From Verticillium longisporum (lineage: Eukaryota; Ascomycota; Sordariomycetes; Glomerellales; Plectosphaerellaceae), in contig JAETXT010000003.1 in NCBI GenBank assembly GCA_019188255.1, positions 5,952,001 to 6,016,000 of the forward strand: a DNA stretch of 64,000 nt. Direction: 5' to 3'. Each line of letters starts with the position of its first letter. Position 1 is the stretch's first letter. The position numbers were made by a program, and so were the translations under genes. Below are positions 1 through 12,985 of this stretch, in pieces. Under the pieces are notes generated by a model. It saw only the letters and a program-made list of their open reading frames with translations. It was not told the origin of the DNA and did no database searches.

Positions 1-1245
1 CAGCGCCTCCAGCTACCCGTGCGGCCGAGACACACCACCGACTGGCCGTCCGGCGCCCACAGACCCGTCCAGAACCCGCCGATGCTGCCCGTCGCCGTCG
101 TGGCGCCCTTTTCGCGGCTGATGTCACCCAGTCGTACCATGCTGACCCAGATGCCCGACGCGGGGTCCGCTTCCCAGATGGCGAGAGAGTTGTCGGCTGA
201 CGTGGACAGGAGCTGCAGGGGCCTGTTGCTGCCGCCGCCACCTTGTTCCGTCTCAGAACGGAACCACTTTGCACTGTAGATCCAATCTTCGTGGCCCAAA
301 AGGAGCGCCTCGAATGTGATGGAAAAAGCCTTGTCGCAGGACTGCAGGCGGTGGGCCTTGTTGGCAGGTGACTTGCCCGGCAAAAAAGCACTCGTTGCGG
401 GGTCGGCGTTGCTCGTCATGGCGGGGAGTTCGCTGCCCTGGTGGAGGCGCCAGAGACGGACGTATTTGTCCTGGCTTGCGGAGGCCAGAAGAAGGTCACT
501 GTCTGCGGCACTGCTCTCCCATGTGAAGTCGAGCGATCGAATCCAGCCTTCGTGACCTGTCAGGGTCGCCTGCAGCTGGAAGTCTAGAGAGGCGGCCGTA
601 TTGGCGGCAACATAGATTTGGATAATGTCCTTGGTGCCTGCCACAGCGAGAACAACGACGTCGTCCTCATGATCGAGGGTGCTAAGGGCGAGAGTGAGAG
701 GGAAGAATTTGGGTGTCGGTTTGATGGTGCTCAGAAGGAGGAGACGGCCTGCCTCGTACTTCCACACTCGGAAAGTTGCATCGGCAGCACCCGTTGCAAT
801 GAGGGTCGGCGTTGAAAGACTTTTTGACTTGAGGATGGCAATAGTGTTGATGGGCGCCGCGTGATCCGTCAGAGTTTGGACGCACTGCCCTGTAGCGTGG
901 TCTGCGTTGAGCTCCCACAGCTTCAGCGTCTTGTCGTCTGAGCCGCTGATGATGACATGGTTGCCGCTTTCTGTTGGCGGCAGAAACTTGACCGCCTTGA
1001 CCGCATCCTTGTGGCCGCTCAGGATGCCTGCAATACCAACATGACTACTAGCCTAGAGGGTTTTCTTTGGGTCAGTCACTGGGCCCGATACCAGGTAGGG
1101 TCAGGGCACTTACAGATGGTGTCCAGAGGCAGATGTTGGAGTTGGCACCAAAGGCAAGCACACCAGACTGGCTCCAGTCGGCGATGGCAGTGTGCCTATT
1201 AGCACCGGTAGAGAGATACTCGGCCGTTGCTTGAAGGTCGGGCAT
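1..1245 (-). CDS. ELP2: Elongator complex subunit Elp2, N-terminal half (cut by window start)
   Basis: WD40-repeat subunit of the Elongator acetyltransferase complex, which starts mcm5 modification of wobble uridine in cytosolic tRNAs. The start ATG is at 1243-1245. Exon 1 is 1114-1245 (44 codons, beginning MPDLQATAEYLSTGANRHT). The intron is 1053-1113 (donor GTAAGT, acceptor CTAG). Exon 2 runs from 1052 off the window edge without a stop, so about 394 of roughly 800 residues are present. WD-like blades are visible, for example GSDDKTLKLWEL, TGAADATFRVWKY, ASASQDKYVRLWRL and STSADNSLAIWEA. The order and the YLSTGANRH opening fit Elp2 rather than a generic WD40 protein. The gene is divergent from URM1, 385 bp away. 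An in-frame ATG-free extension exists upstream, so the start is fairly safe. Confidence 0.9.
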
Positions 1246-1630
1246 GATGTGACGAGGGATGCCGACGTGGTAGATGGTTGATGGATGAATCCAGGGACTC
1301 ATCAATTACCGTCTTCTGATTGGTTCATGGCAGTGACTGGAAGAGTTGACGTCGAATTTTCTGCGCAGAACAAGAATACGGCGGGCTGTTCAGTTGGTGT
1401 GCTGGTGTACGGTGCACTAAAGCCACAAGAAACATCAGATCACCCCAATGAGGCACCGCCCAAGGGGGGGGGTTCTGCAACGGGCGCCCGCATCCGCTGT
1501 CAAACTTGCGGCTCCATTCCATTTCACCACCACACACAGCCTCCATCAGATCCAAGGTCAACGTCGGGGTCTCCGATACCCTTACACAACACATCTGCAG
1601 CAAGGTATCTCTGCTGTTCAAGACACAAGC
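1246..1630. promoter_or_regulatory. Divergent ELP2/URM1 intergenic region
   Basis: 385 bp separate the two start codons. CCAAT-box cores lie on both strands: ATTGG at 1319-1323 and CCAAT at 1445-1449. A G run at 1467-1473 and pyrimidine-rich stretches just before URM1 are also present. That it is a shared bidirectional promoter is inferred from geometry. Confidence 0.5.
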
Positions 1631-2360
1631 ATGGAAGAGACATCTCTCACCGTCGAGTTCTCGTGAGTCAAATATCCGCATTGAACCCCCCATCTTCAAG
1701 ACTTTTTTGAGGGGTGAAGGGGGTGTCTTTTGGAAGTACCAAGAGGCAGAACCAGCCTTCTTCGGCTTCACTCGCTCCCTTGCCTTGTCGCACGTCTTTT
1801 GTTTTTGTTTTGGCTGTTTTATTTCCCCGCTGACTGACCTTTCGTGCAGAGGCGGGCTCGAGATGCTATTCGAGGACCAGCGAAAGCATGCTGTCTCGAT
1901 CCCTTCGCGCCGCGAGGATGGCCAGCCTGCGACCATTGCTCATCTCATCGACCACCTCTGCAAGAACGTCATGAAAGTTAACCGCAAGGAACTTTTCGTC
2001 CTCGATGATCACATGTATGTCCAGCCACTCGCCCCCTTCCCCTCCCCCTTACATCTCAGGCTGTCTGTCACAGCCAGTCAGTCGTGACACTCCCTGGGGT
2101 CCCGTCGAGCCTTCATCACAAACAACGTTCGGCTGTGTCCAGTAGTTGAGCTGGCAACTGCCTATCCCCCCCTTCTTCCCCACCTTGTCGATAGATACCC
2201 TCATCATAAATCTTTTGTCAATGGCTGATCCGTCTCACCCAGCCGACCAGGCATCCTAGTCCTCATCAACGACGCAGACTGGGAGCTGGAGGGCGAGGAG
2301 GCCTATGAGCTGAAGGCCGGGGACAACATCCTCTTCGTGTCGACGCTGCACGGTGGCTAG
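1631..2360 (+). CDS. URM1: Ubiquitin-related modifier Urm1
   Basis: Ubiquitin-fold protein that serves as sulfur carrier for 2-thiolation of wobble uridine in tRNAs and as a protein modifier; in the known pathway Uba4 activates its C-terminal Gly-Gly. There are three exons: 1631-1662, 1850-2014 and 2243-2360, with donors GTGAGT and GTATGT and acceptors GCAG and CCAG. They join in frame to 104 residues, the usual Urm1 length. Visible family features are VEFSGGLEMLF near the N-terminus, the core [18 protein letters not shown] and the terminal STLHGG followed directly by TAG, as needed for thiocarboxylation. The first exon codes only 10 complete residues, so gene finders may miss it. It is divergent from ELP2, which acts on the same tRNA nucleoside. 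Confidence 0.95.
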
Positions 2361-5300
2361 AGATCCAGAACCAGAAACAGTCTTCCCCCTTGGCCACCAC
2401 CCCCCCCCCTTGCCTCCATTCGGCTCTTCCGCGCGACCAATCACGCACCGTGATGCATCGTCGAGGCGTGTGTCAAGATTGTCGCTCCATGTCTTGAGAA
2501 GGATGATTCGTTCATGCGTGTCAGAAAAGGTTGAAACTCACGGAATCGTTCTAGTCCCTCGTCCATTTCAGCCATTCGCAACGCCCAGCCTTGCTGACTG
2601 CCCTGAGCCCCCCTCCCCCTCCTTCAATCCTACGGTAGGTAGGGATGGAGCAGGGGGACAAAGAGCTGTCAGCTTTCACTTGTCATGAGTGGACAGAACA
2701 ATGAGAGCCTCAGAATGGACGTTTATTCATGGCAGTCTGACTGGGGAGAGGGGGAGATTGCGGCTTACGGTTCCTCGTGTAAGGTCAGGATAGCTGCCGG
2801 ACGTCAGGCATCGGGGGCCCAGACGCTGACGAGGAATATCGCTGTACTTTGCCTGTCGATCCTCGCTGCGCAAAGGGATGCAGACGATACAAGCCAGTAG
2901 GCTCGGAGGGTCTGTGCAGATGGAGGCTCTCGATTCGTTCATCTCTGTAGTAGCGGTCAGAGGTCATCTCCGGCTGGCACGGTAGATCAAGGGAAAAAGG
3001 CGGTGCAGATGTGAGCAGCAGCGTAGGTCTGGCCGTGGTTGGCCGGCGGCCGCGTATCGGCTGCCTCAACGACGTTCAGTAAGCAGAAATCTCTTCAATT
3101 CGGTGGTGGTACATTGCGCTGCAGCGACCTGCAATGGGTAGTTCGGCCTACCAAGTATCGCCGCGAGGGAGGGACGGGGAGGCGAAGGAAAAGTGCCGTA
3201 GACAGCTGTGTCGAGCTCAACGTGCATATGCAGGCGATACCTATTGTTCCTTGACCCCAGACGACCCTCCAGAAGATTCTCGAGCTTCTGAGACCCCTCC
3301 AGCCGGACAGATTGTGATGGATCGTCGGTGTGTCGCTATCGGACGACGTGGTAGGTGGATGGATCATGGACTGGAATGCTCTACTTTTCTCCACGGCGTG
3401 TTGCTGCCAGTCATTGTTGGTTCGAGACATCATGATGGCATCCAGAAGGAGGGGTCAATTTCCTCGCGGCCATGTGTCCGTCTATCACCTGCATGATGAC
3501 CGACTTGCTTGACCGACCGACTGACGACACCACCATCTTCAACAACAGTGTAGCCATGCAGGTTCGAAAACAGTACAGCGCAGTGGTCCTCCATCACCAC
3601 TCGCAGAACCGGAACCCCCACCCCCCATCTGATCTGATCTGCCAGCCTGCCCCTCAACAGAGAGCAGCCCGCATAAAACAGTTTGGCATCTAGACCGCCT
3701 TTACCCGCTGTCAACGACGACTTGTTGACTTTATCACTGCGTCTGCTGCAGAAGACGCGCCACAACCACGACCACGTCTGACGGCGTCGAACGGCTGCCC
3801 GAGACACGGGGCGGTGAAAGCCTGCAGAATGCACATGCTGCTGCTGCTGCAGCCCTCTTCTGTTCTCCCTACATCTCAACGACAGGATCTTCGAGGCGGT
3901 GATGCCCTGCCCTCGGACTTCTACGGCAGGCTCCAGATGGAGGGGTGTATCGCCAACGGCCAAGGTTGGGCAGACGGACACGCAGGCATCACATCATCCA
4001 CGTTGACTGAACACTTCACTGCCACCCAACCCCCCAACCTGGTCTCCTCGGCGAGCCTACTGCACTCAATGCGTCCCACCTCTCACATTACACCTCCCTT
4101 TCTCTATCACCCCAGCAGGGAGCAGAGCGACGAGGGGGTGTGTTGGCCCACGATCAGGGTTTTGGGAGCGGACTGAAAATCAAGGGAGGTTACAATTCAA
4201 TTGCGAATCACCCTCCCCCTCTTTGACGAAAGAAACCCCCCGGGCAGCCGGAAAAGGTGACCCCTCGTCATTCTCTCTCGCTCGCTCTCACAGGCGCGAC
4301 CGGTTTTCTGGGAACCTATCAATCAGCCTCGCCTTGGTATTGATCCGGAACGAAGCCGCTGCCGATGCAAGGCCCGGAGGGGTTGGCCCAGGGTGAAGGG
4401 GAAGGGGAGAGGGGGGAGATATCATCCCGGATGCTTTCGCGTCGGGACGACTCTTTCGGACAGTCGGACCAGGGGTGGGTGGTGGTGGTGGAGGGGTATG
4501 TCATAAACCCGCCCAGCAATCCTGACCAGCTGACCTGGCATCCGCTCAATAGACCCGGTAGACCAGTTGTGAGTGGATTCGCAATGCCTTGGTTCGGTCC
4601 TCGAGCGTAGAGATGATGCTCGGGGTTTGTTCATCGCGGCCACGGCGATGGCGGGAGGGAGGGTGGAGGGGAGAGAGGGCAGCTGAACCATGACATTGTG
4701 AGTGACAGGTCAGAAAGATCCTCGTCACCAATCAAGGCTTTTCCCAAGCGGCTTCGGTGATCTACGCGCTCCAATGGCTCTTGGTAAGTGGCCCCCAAAT
4801 TTCAAGTTCAGCACCGCACACGCGAATTGAAAGGGTCGCGGGGGGGGGGGAGGGAAGACCTAGGATTGGAATGGATGGAAGGCTGATCCGTCCCAAACGT
4901 CTGCTCACCCGCTTCATGTCGTGACACCCAAGGATTGGGATTTCCCAGCGCAATGGCACAGTAGCACATGGCAGGGGAGAAGAATGAAAGCCCCGGACGT
5001 TGTTGAGATTGGAGGATGCCAAAAGGATCTCCCCCCCTTCCCTTCTTCCCACCGTCCGTTCTCTAACCATCACGTCAAACACCATAACCCGCGTGCTTGG
5101 GTATCGCGTGGGGGGGGAGGGTGGACAATCGCCCTTCCCCATTGACGGATCACCACTCTGTGAACCGCATGTCACAGTGAGCTAACTAGCTTGCTACAGT
5201 ACCTAGGTACATTATCAGGCAAGCTTGTACGATGACGGCGTTGCGGCATTTAGCCACATCTCCAGCCTCAAGGCGCGTTGTCACCTAAGATCAAGCTACG

Positions 5301-7017
5301 ACATCAGGCCCCCTTACGTACAGTACCTTATCCTGGAAACCAAAAAGGGCCTGGTTCCAGCAATCAAGGGCGGGGATCGGCGACCTCAACGTCCCGGCGC
5401 GCTCCTCGGTCCGCACTGGATCCCGCCTCATGCTTGCTTGCTTGCTTGCTTGCTTGCTGGTACCTTGCCTTGGGGCCACTAGGAGAGAAAGGTAAAATGG
5501 TAACTCGGGCAAGGGAACGAGTGGGTAGGCAGGTGGACAAGGTAAACCAGCACGCGCAAGCTGAACAGTCGCTGTGTTTTCTGATGACTACCATTTTACG
5601 TTTCAATTGACATCCAAGGGACAAGTCTCCGCCTCCCCGCGCTCCTGTCTTCTGACCGATATGGGAATCTGGATGAGCAGACAGAAATCGGTGGCTCTGT
5701 CACGACCACACCCTCAATCGAGAGCAAGGCAACTGGTCCCAACGCCCTGTTCCCCGTCACCACCATCCGCGCGCGTGCGAGATATGACAGCGGCATGGGC
5801 AGTGGAGAGGACCAGAGCAAAAGCAAGTCTGTATGCCAACCAGCCCTGAGAATCCACCCCGCTGGATGGGTCACTGGGACGCTGGATCGGCTCGCCTGCC
5901 TTACCGTGGACGCTTGGCCTCTCGCGGAGCTTCCCCGGTGGGAAAGGGGGGGAGGGAGAGAGGGAGGGGGGGGAGAAGATCCTGCGCCGCCACAGCTCTC
6001 TCCCGCTAGAGCACCCGTTCAAGCCTCACTCGAGAGTGTCGTGTCGACGCGGGTGTGTGCGAAGTGACGGCGGTACCGAAATCTTTCGGAGAGGCCCAGC
6101 CCTGGTTCCAACGGGCGAAACGACAGGGGTTCATGTGCAGCCGTCCCGATACGGCTCGAAACCTCAATGACCTAGGTATGTCGACAGCAACCTCGGACGT
6201 GCTGCCTTCAAATCTCGCCCATGTTCCATAATACTAGGCAGTGGCACACGGCAAAGTGACAGGAATAGTTGATTCGTCAGTCGTTCGTTTTCTATCAGAA
6301 AATGTAACCAAGGAAAAAAGTCCGAGCGAGCCTATTTCCTGATCACTGAACCACCCACCCCCCATCTCATCTCGTTGTCGTCGCAGGATACCGCGAAATG
6401 TGCAAATGCTTGACCGCCCTGGTCTGGGTCTCGGTCTCGTGTCCTCCTCTTGATGTGGTCCATATTCCCCGTCCCATGTTCGCCAAGCTCCTGTCATTCG
6501 CCATGTTCTCTTCCATATTGTACACGCAAAACCCCCTCCTCGTCCCGCACAAGGCAAGGCAAGGGGGGCATCATCTTCCCAATCCTCCCATAATCGGCAG
6601 CGTAATATCTCCGGGTCTAGTAACTCCAGAGTGCAACCGCACACAACGCCGCTGACCGCCTCGCCATGGCCAATCCCCACATGCTCGCTGTTAGTCGTGG
6701 TAAACATGCTTCGTAAAAATGAAGAAGTATAGTCCAAGGAAATGAGACGGAAAAGAAAGAAAAGACTCGCAGCCTCCGCATCGGTGTATCTTCCTGATGC
6801 CGCGGCCCTAAGGCACGCCTGGTATCGCTCGATAATATTGGTGCCGTCCCTGTTCGCGCGCTTTTGGTGGTACATGTTCCTCGCCGACGCATAGTCCGGC
6901 CGAGGAGAATAAATAAGTGAGAAGCAAATTCAAAAACTGACTGTAGGAAACCCCCGGAGAATGATGTAAGGAAGCGTGTGATCGTCGCCACATTAACGTT
7001 TGTTCGTGTTTCGTCTC
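2361..7017. other. Gene-free stretch downstream of URM1 and of the Azf1-like gene
   Basis: No open frame here has convincing protein-like composition, paired splice sites or family motifs on either strand. It contains a (TGCT)n microsatellite at 5431-5458, long G and C runs (for example around 4841-4852 and 5947-5972) and pyrimidine-rich tracts. Part of it must be the 3' untranslated region of the minus-strand zinc-finger gene. I see no transposon ends or tRNA. Confidence 0.5.
5431..5458. repeat. (TGCT)7 microsatellite
   Basis: Seven perfect tandem copies of TGCT in a non-coding stretch. Confidence 0.95.
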
Positions 7018-8485
7018 TCAAAAGCCGAGTCCAAGGCGGGAGAAGGAGGAGTCGAGCATCTTTGATCGGGGGAGGCCCATGCCGGGCGAGTTGAGTTTTG
7101 TCTTGCCCATGCGGACCTCGCTGACTCGCCGGTCGCGACCTCGGCCCTTGATGCCCTTGTTGCTGTTCTTGTAGATATTGGAAAAGTACCAGAGCAGGTC
7201 ACGGTCTTTGGGTGACAGAGCGTCAACGTCCGTGAGAGAAATGATCCAGTCAACAAGCTGGGCGATTGTCTCCTTGTGATACTTGTTCTGGTGGTTCTGC
7301 ACGTAATTGGTCAATACAACTGGATTGATTATAGCCTGATGACCTGAGGCCTACCTTGAGATTTCCCCGTGTCGTGAAGCACTTGTTGCACGTGTCAAGT
7401 TTGCAGACGAAGGGCTTCGTCTTGCTGTGTGTGGCCTTGTGCGCAGTCAAGTTGCCGCGTTGCGCGAAGCAGGCTCCACACATCTCGCACTCAAAAGGGC
7501 GCTCGCCAGTGTGAAGTCGGGTGTGTGTCTTCAAGTTGCCAGGCTGCGAAAATCGACGTCCGCATCCGTGCCACTCGCATTTCTTGTCGGAGTTAGTACG
7601 TGTCGGTCATGTGGCCCAGGAATATACTTACGTAGGGCTTGTCGCCAGTGTGGGCGCGCTTGTGGGTTTCCAAATGTGTGCTCTGCTGGAAGCTCTTGGG
7701 GCATCCGTCGTAGGGACACCTGTACTTCTTCACCTTGTCGGTAGTTTCCTGGCTACCATCTGTACTGGACTTGGAAAAGTTAACCTTTGTCGACTCGGGA
7801 GCGAGGCAGAAGGCTTACTGGATGAGGGGAAGAGGGCTCAGACTTGACGCTGCCAGCACCAGCCTCGGACGAGTTGCTGCTCGCAAGCTCCTCCTTATCT
7901 TTCCTCTTCTGGAGAGCCTTCATCATGACGTCGACAGGAGTCGTGAAGACTACATCATCTGTCATGACAGGCTTGTTGTAGGTAATCTCCTTTGTGTTCA
8001 TGGGATCTGGGGTCTTAGGAGCGCTCAGCGTCTCGCTCCTGGTGGCTGAGGGACTGCGTTGTTGGCGCTGCTGGCTGAGAATTTGCTGCTGCTGGGGCAT
8101 CTGAGATACCATGGGGAGGCCGAGGCGCTCTTGCTGGGGGCTCATGCGAGAGTAAGGCATGGCTAGGTGGCCTGCAGGCTGGTCGTACTGGCCGTAGGAG
8201 TAGTGAGTCTGGCTTCATGTTCGAGATGGGAGATACACCATAGGCTGGTGCTGTCACATAGTGAGTAGCCATGTGACGTGCGACGAGGGGACCAGAGGTG
8301 ACAACAGTTCTCGGATCATACTGGCTTGTCCTGGGATCATACTGTGTTGGCTGTGGGGCATACTGAGGGAACACAGACTGATCCATCAGGGGATATCCAG
8401 AGTGATGTTGGGGCTGTTGTTGCTGCTGCTGCTGCTGCTGTTGCGACCAATGGTCCCAGGGTTGAGGGGTGGGCGAGGGAGACAT
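7018..8485 (-). CDS. Azf1-like C2H2 zinc-finger transcription factor
   Basis: Predicted nuclear DNA-binding regulator. The start ATG is at 8483-8485 (MSPSPTPQPWDHWSQ), followed by a polyGln run. Likely introns are 7749-7818, 7583-7631 (perfect TACTAAC branch) and 7297-7354. Four tandem C2H2 fingers are visible: CPYDGCPKSFQQSTHLETHK, a second reading KCEWHGCGRRFSQPGNLKTH across the splice, CEMCGACFAQRGNLTAH and CKLDTCNKCFTTRGNLK joined to NHQNKYHKET. The finger array and the post-finger NHQNKYHKETIAQL match the yeast Azf1 type. Family members control carbon and cell-wall genes or development, but the target here is unknown. The frame changes near 8211-8257, explained either by a 49-base intron (8209-8257) or by a one-base insertion. 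A TA-repeat at 8654-8667 could act as TATA element. Product is about 430 residues. Confidence 0.82.
8417..8443. repeat. CAG/CAA repeat encoding polyGln
   Basis: Nine or ten Gln codons near the N-terminus of the Azf1-like factor, on the minus strand. Confidence 0.9.
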
Positions 8486-8653
8486 GGTGTCCAGGAATGT
8501 TGGGTCGATAGCGTGAAGATATAGCAAAGATGGATTTTTGGGTGACACGAGGGGTAGTAAGACTTTAAGAAAGCTGCTTTGGTGGGTTGTTATCAAGAGC
8601 GCTGTGTCGTAGGACGAGAAAGCAAGAACTAGTATCTCGAGGGTCGTACAACT

Positions 8654-8667
8654 GTATATATATATAA
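8654..8667 (-). promoter_or_regulatory. TA-repeat, possible TATA element of the Azf1-like gene
   Basis: TATATATATATAAT lies about 170 bases upstream of the ATG of the minus-strand zinc-finger gene. Function is inferred from position only. Confidence 0.35.
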
Positions 8668-11600
8668 TGGCGGCGAGAAGAAGGCTGATGTACCATGGCT
8701 GGGGGCCGATCCTTGAGAGAGCCAGGCGATTGGAAAAAGCCCGTGAGAGATCTGGACTACGTTGCACCCATGCACGAGACAAGTCTCTACGTGGGCCGTG
8801 GGCCATAGTCTAGCAAAAGCAAGATACCTAGCGTCGATATGAGGGTCTACCGTCCGGGCCCAGAGTTGACGACGGCAGAGGGTGAGCACCAAGTCCATGT
8901 CCCCTTTCGGGAGAGGTTGCACCCCCACTGGCCAGGGGCCTGGGGGAGGGCCGTGTCCAGGTCCCAGGAAGGGGAGAAGGGGAGGGGGAGGGGGGAGGGG
9001 GGTGAGGCATCGGGAGGTTGGCACAGCTCACTCCTGGGAGCAGGACGAGGGAAAACACCGACCCCTGCCGTAAACCCCCCCCCCCCCGTTCCTGTTCCCC
9101 CCCCCCAGGTCGCCCAGGATGGTGGTGGTGGGCCAAAAGCGGGAAAAGGGGCTTGGTGCGGGATGTGGACTCCAGGTCCTGAGGCGTCATCCCCCCTGAT
9201 CATGATCCAACCCGCCTTGCCTGGTCAGACTTGGCCCTGACTATGACCTTGACGATGATCCCGACTGACTGACTGGGGCCGCGGCCAGAGCCGGTGCACT
9301 AGCTTTGCCTGTTGGACGACGAGCGGCGTTGAGAGGCTTGAGCTGGGGGACCAACGGGGGGGCTCCATCAGTGACAGTCGCCAGCCGAAGTCAGGTCGGG
9401 ATAGGTCGAGCCGGTAAATGAGACATGTTGTGGGAAGAGTGGAATCGGCTTGACCTGGCTGGCTGATAGCAGCTGGATAGTGTCGAAGGGCCCTGAAAGC
9501 ACGTCTGAGGTCTGCCGTGGCCGAGTTGGCTGTGCTATGTTGAAACAGACAGTTGTGTTAGTTGGACGAAATAAACATTAGGCGTGCAGATGCAACGAGG
9601 TGCTGCTCATTGCTTGTTGCTTGTTCATGCTCCGGGGCTCTAGGCAGGCCTCTCGGGGTGCTGTGGAATCGATCGGCCACCCAGAGGCGGCAACGGGTAC
9701 AGAGGGCACAGCCCTCGGACAAGCCGCCTGCCAACTAAGTCAACCTTGACGTGTCCGCCCAGTCCCGCCATGACCACCATATCGCAAGTCAAAATGCCCT
9801 GCCCTATGCTGGTGTGGGAGCTTCATAGGAACCGTTCGACAAGGGTCGCGGTGGAGCGGGCTAAGGTAAGGCGGCGAGATAGGGGATCTCGGGGTCAAAG
9901 ATGCGTGGGAGGGTCGGTCGCAAGTCGGGAATAGAGATGTCAACGCATAGGTAGGTCGTAGCGTACTTCAGCAGACTGGCAGAGCTTGCGAGGACCAGGC
10001 GATGAATGCTGGACATCGAGGGAGTTGACAGCAGCACAGCCTGCGGAACACGGGGGTCGCAGCCACAGTATTGGTGGAGTGGGGAAAAGGACCCGAGTGG
10101 GCTGCTGCTGCGTTCAGCATCGCTGGGGTTCCCAGACAGGGTCCACGGCAGGCACATCAGGGGAAGACCCTGCTGTTTGGGATCTCAACTCTGCACTAGC
10201 TTCATCTCGTTCTTGCGCACAAGCCATCGACCAGTACGGCGGGGGGGGGGGGGGTACCTGCCTATGCCTACCCTCATCTCTCATCTTTCACCATTCACCC
10301 CACCTCTCACCCCACCTGTACTTGGGACGTGAAGCGTACAGAGGGTAAGTGCACCCTAGCTACCAACTTGTATCCCCGTCCAGTGTGCCTGCCTGCCCCT
10401 TTAGCGCGAGTGATCCGCTGTCTGTCTAATGACGCACCCGCTCGAGCCGCTGCTGGACCCCCAAACGCTCCCTGGTGAACCCCCCATAACCCTTTGTCAC
10501 GAAACGAAGTGCAAGAATAGAGCAGCAAGCAACGCAGAGCAACGAGGCAACTCCCCCCACGAAACCCTTCTTGAGGATCAGCGGCTATCATGAGCATCAG
10601 CGCCATCAATATCGCCATGGGCATCAACGCCATTTCCTCTACGTTTGTGTCATTCACCGCTCAGTCCAAGCTCTCGTCGTGAGCAGCTGTAAAATCTCGC
10701 CGTCGTCAACCACGGCGATGAACAACTAGGAAACCCCTACCTTCTTCGTCGCTTGCCGCGGTCATCATCATCGGACAGGGTGCCGTGAATGTCGTTGATC
10801 AGCAGTCTTCAGCTTTGCATGCCGCATCGCTTCTTTCTGTGCAATACGACTTGCGCAAGCTGGTTCTTAGCCCAGGTGCCTCCGCGCTTGGATATGGGAT
10901 ATCTGACAGCTCGCAAACTCCCCTCGCAACATGCACCTGGCTTGGTGACCTCCCAGGGTTGGAGGCCCACTCGAGGCAACCCTTGCGCCAACCATCCGCT
11001 ACGTATTCCGCTCTTCAGCAGCACCAGAGAAAAAACAATCAATTACACCCAGCGCTCTTCAGCCAGTCCTCATGCAAGGGACGCAGGTAATAACCATCCC
11101 CGCGCAGTACATGGTACGTTCCGTTATACTTGGTGCCGCCTATCGTAGATACCTACCGCGCATCTAGCATCATCGTACATCTCACACTGTACAGAAAACC
11201 TGCGATCAGATCTTGATAGCACCAGGCCCCGTGTGTGTGTTTGAGTACTATCCCGCTCAACTCGAGCCGCACCTGTTCAGCTTTTCCACCAGTCCGTTGT
11301 AAGGGAAAAGGAGGAGGACGCGCTTCGTGTATCCAGCTGCACCCCGCCAGCAACGCCAGCTCGCAACTACTGATCAACTAGTGTGGTGATAAGTACAAAC
11401 TAGCATTTGCGCAAAGCTTCTCACAACGGGGCCCGTCTTCGGAGTTGTCAGATCCCGCAGGCTCGTCATCGACGTCAGGGCAAACTGACATGGGCAGGAG
11501 GGGACCATCTCAGGACGCTGACTGTCGCCTCGCTTCACCTGGCTTGCTCCTTGCGATGGGCGACCGGCACAAACTCGTCGCTAAACAGATCGCACCGTTG

Positions 11601-12960
11601 TGGGTTGAACCCCCCTCAGGATATCATGATTATGATTCGTACAAGAGATCACGATCTGATCTGAAGGATGCATCCGCGCACATCTCAAGGTGTCCGACAA
11701 CGTACCTACCTCCACAAGGGGCGCTGTCTCTTGTCATGTCAGATATCAGATTTCGATTTTTTGCCCATGGTAAACACAACCAGCACCCTTGTTCCTCTGT
11801 TGCCCTCGTCTCACTCCTAGGAGGCTTCCGGAGTGCCGCGTGTCTTGGCAGGAATCCACTTGGACCAGGGAGACTATTAGCCGCCACCACTTCGAGCGGA
11901 TATGATATATGACAGAAAGCTTCTCGATGCTCACAGTCGTCGACGATGTCACAAATCGATCGCTACCAGCGCTTCGCACGAGCACCACGATCTGCTCCAG
12001 ACGCTTTGCAACCCGAAGCAGCATGTCTCTGTTGGAAAGAAAACCGGTTGCGGCGAGGAGCAAGCTGTGCAGGCCCATCAGGCACTGCTCTCTCACTCCA
12101 CGTATTCACTTGCCTCGACTGTCCGCCACCTTTCCCTCATCACGCGAAGACAACCTCGTCTAGGTAACGCACCCGAGACAGACCAAAAGGATTGGGTTTC
12201 TGCGGGGGTTGGCCGGGGACCTAAAACAGCACGAATGAGTTGATCGCCGAACAATATCGGACGCGAGTGTCTCCTCCTTGACGGCCGAGTGACTCTGAAG
12301 ATCCACCCTGCATCGTCGGGCGCGATAGATTACTCAACAGAGCTCGCATATGATGAAGTCTGGATTTGATCATCAAGAGCGCCTCCTCTGCATCCTCAGT
12401 ACGGCGTTGCCAATTTGACTTTCCGCTAATGTGTGCCATGAGATGGCCAACCGTCATTCATCTCAGTGGCCGAGCCAGGCTGTAATACCTTGAATCCGGC
12501 CCGCTGGGAGGAGAGACCCGATGCAAAAGCAATTACGCAGGGGCTAAATCGGGCTTAGCGATGCTGCAGGCCGATGATGCCAGTGCGCGAGACCCAGAAA
12601 TGCGGTTAGTGGGTGACGGTTGTCCATGTCCTGTCTCGGTGTTGGTTGGCCATGACCAACCATCTGGTGAGCCGTCACCCAAAGGCCATGAAATGTCTGA
12701 AAGATCAGACAGATAGGCCAGCCACTGCGATTTTCAGGTTTTCTGATGACCATATCACCGAGAGCAACTCGACGCTGGGGTTCGAACAGCCCGTGAGCTC
12801 GGAACATGGGAGTCGATTCTCAGACCCCATTCAATGTGAGGTCCACAGAGCCCTGGCTGTGCCAGAAGATAAGATCTTATCAAGCCGTCCCGTTGCTGCA
12901 ACCTCAGCTCTCTCATCCCAACCCATGGCTGGCCAATGGGCACGGCGGATCGAGTCTCCG

Positions 12961-12985
12961 CATCCATCCATCCATCCATCCATCC
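12961..12985. repeat. (CATC)6 microsatellite
   Basis: Six tandem CATC copies plus a partial unit, non-coding. Confidence 0.95.

Noticed and set aside
3430..3981. 183-codon minus-strand frame
   Set aside because: Random-looking composition, non-ATG-supported start and no motif.
5947..5972. G-runs as possible quadruplex
   Set aside because: Many similar purine runs occur in this non-coding region; no gene boundary or conservation supports a role, and homopolymer length is doubtful in this sequence.
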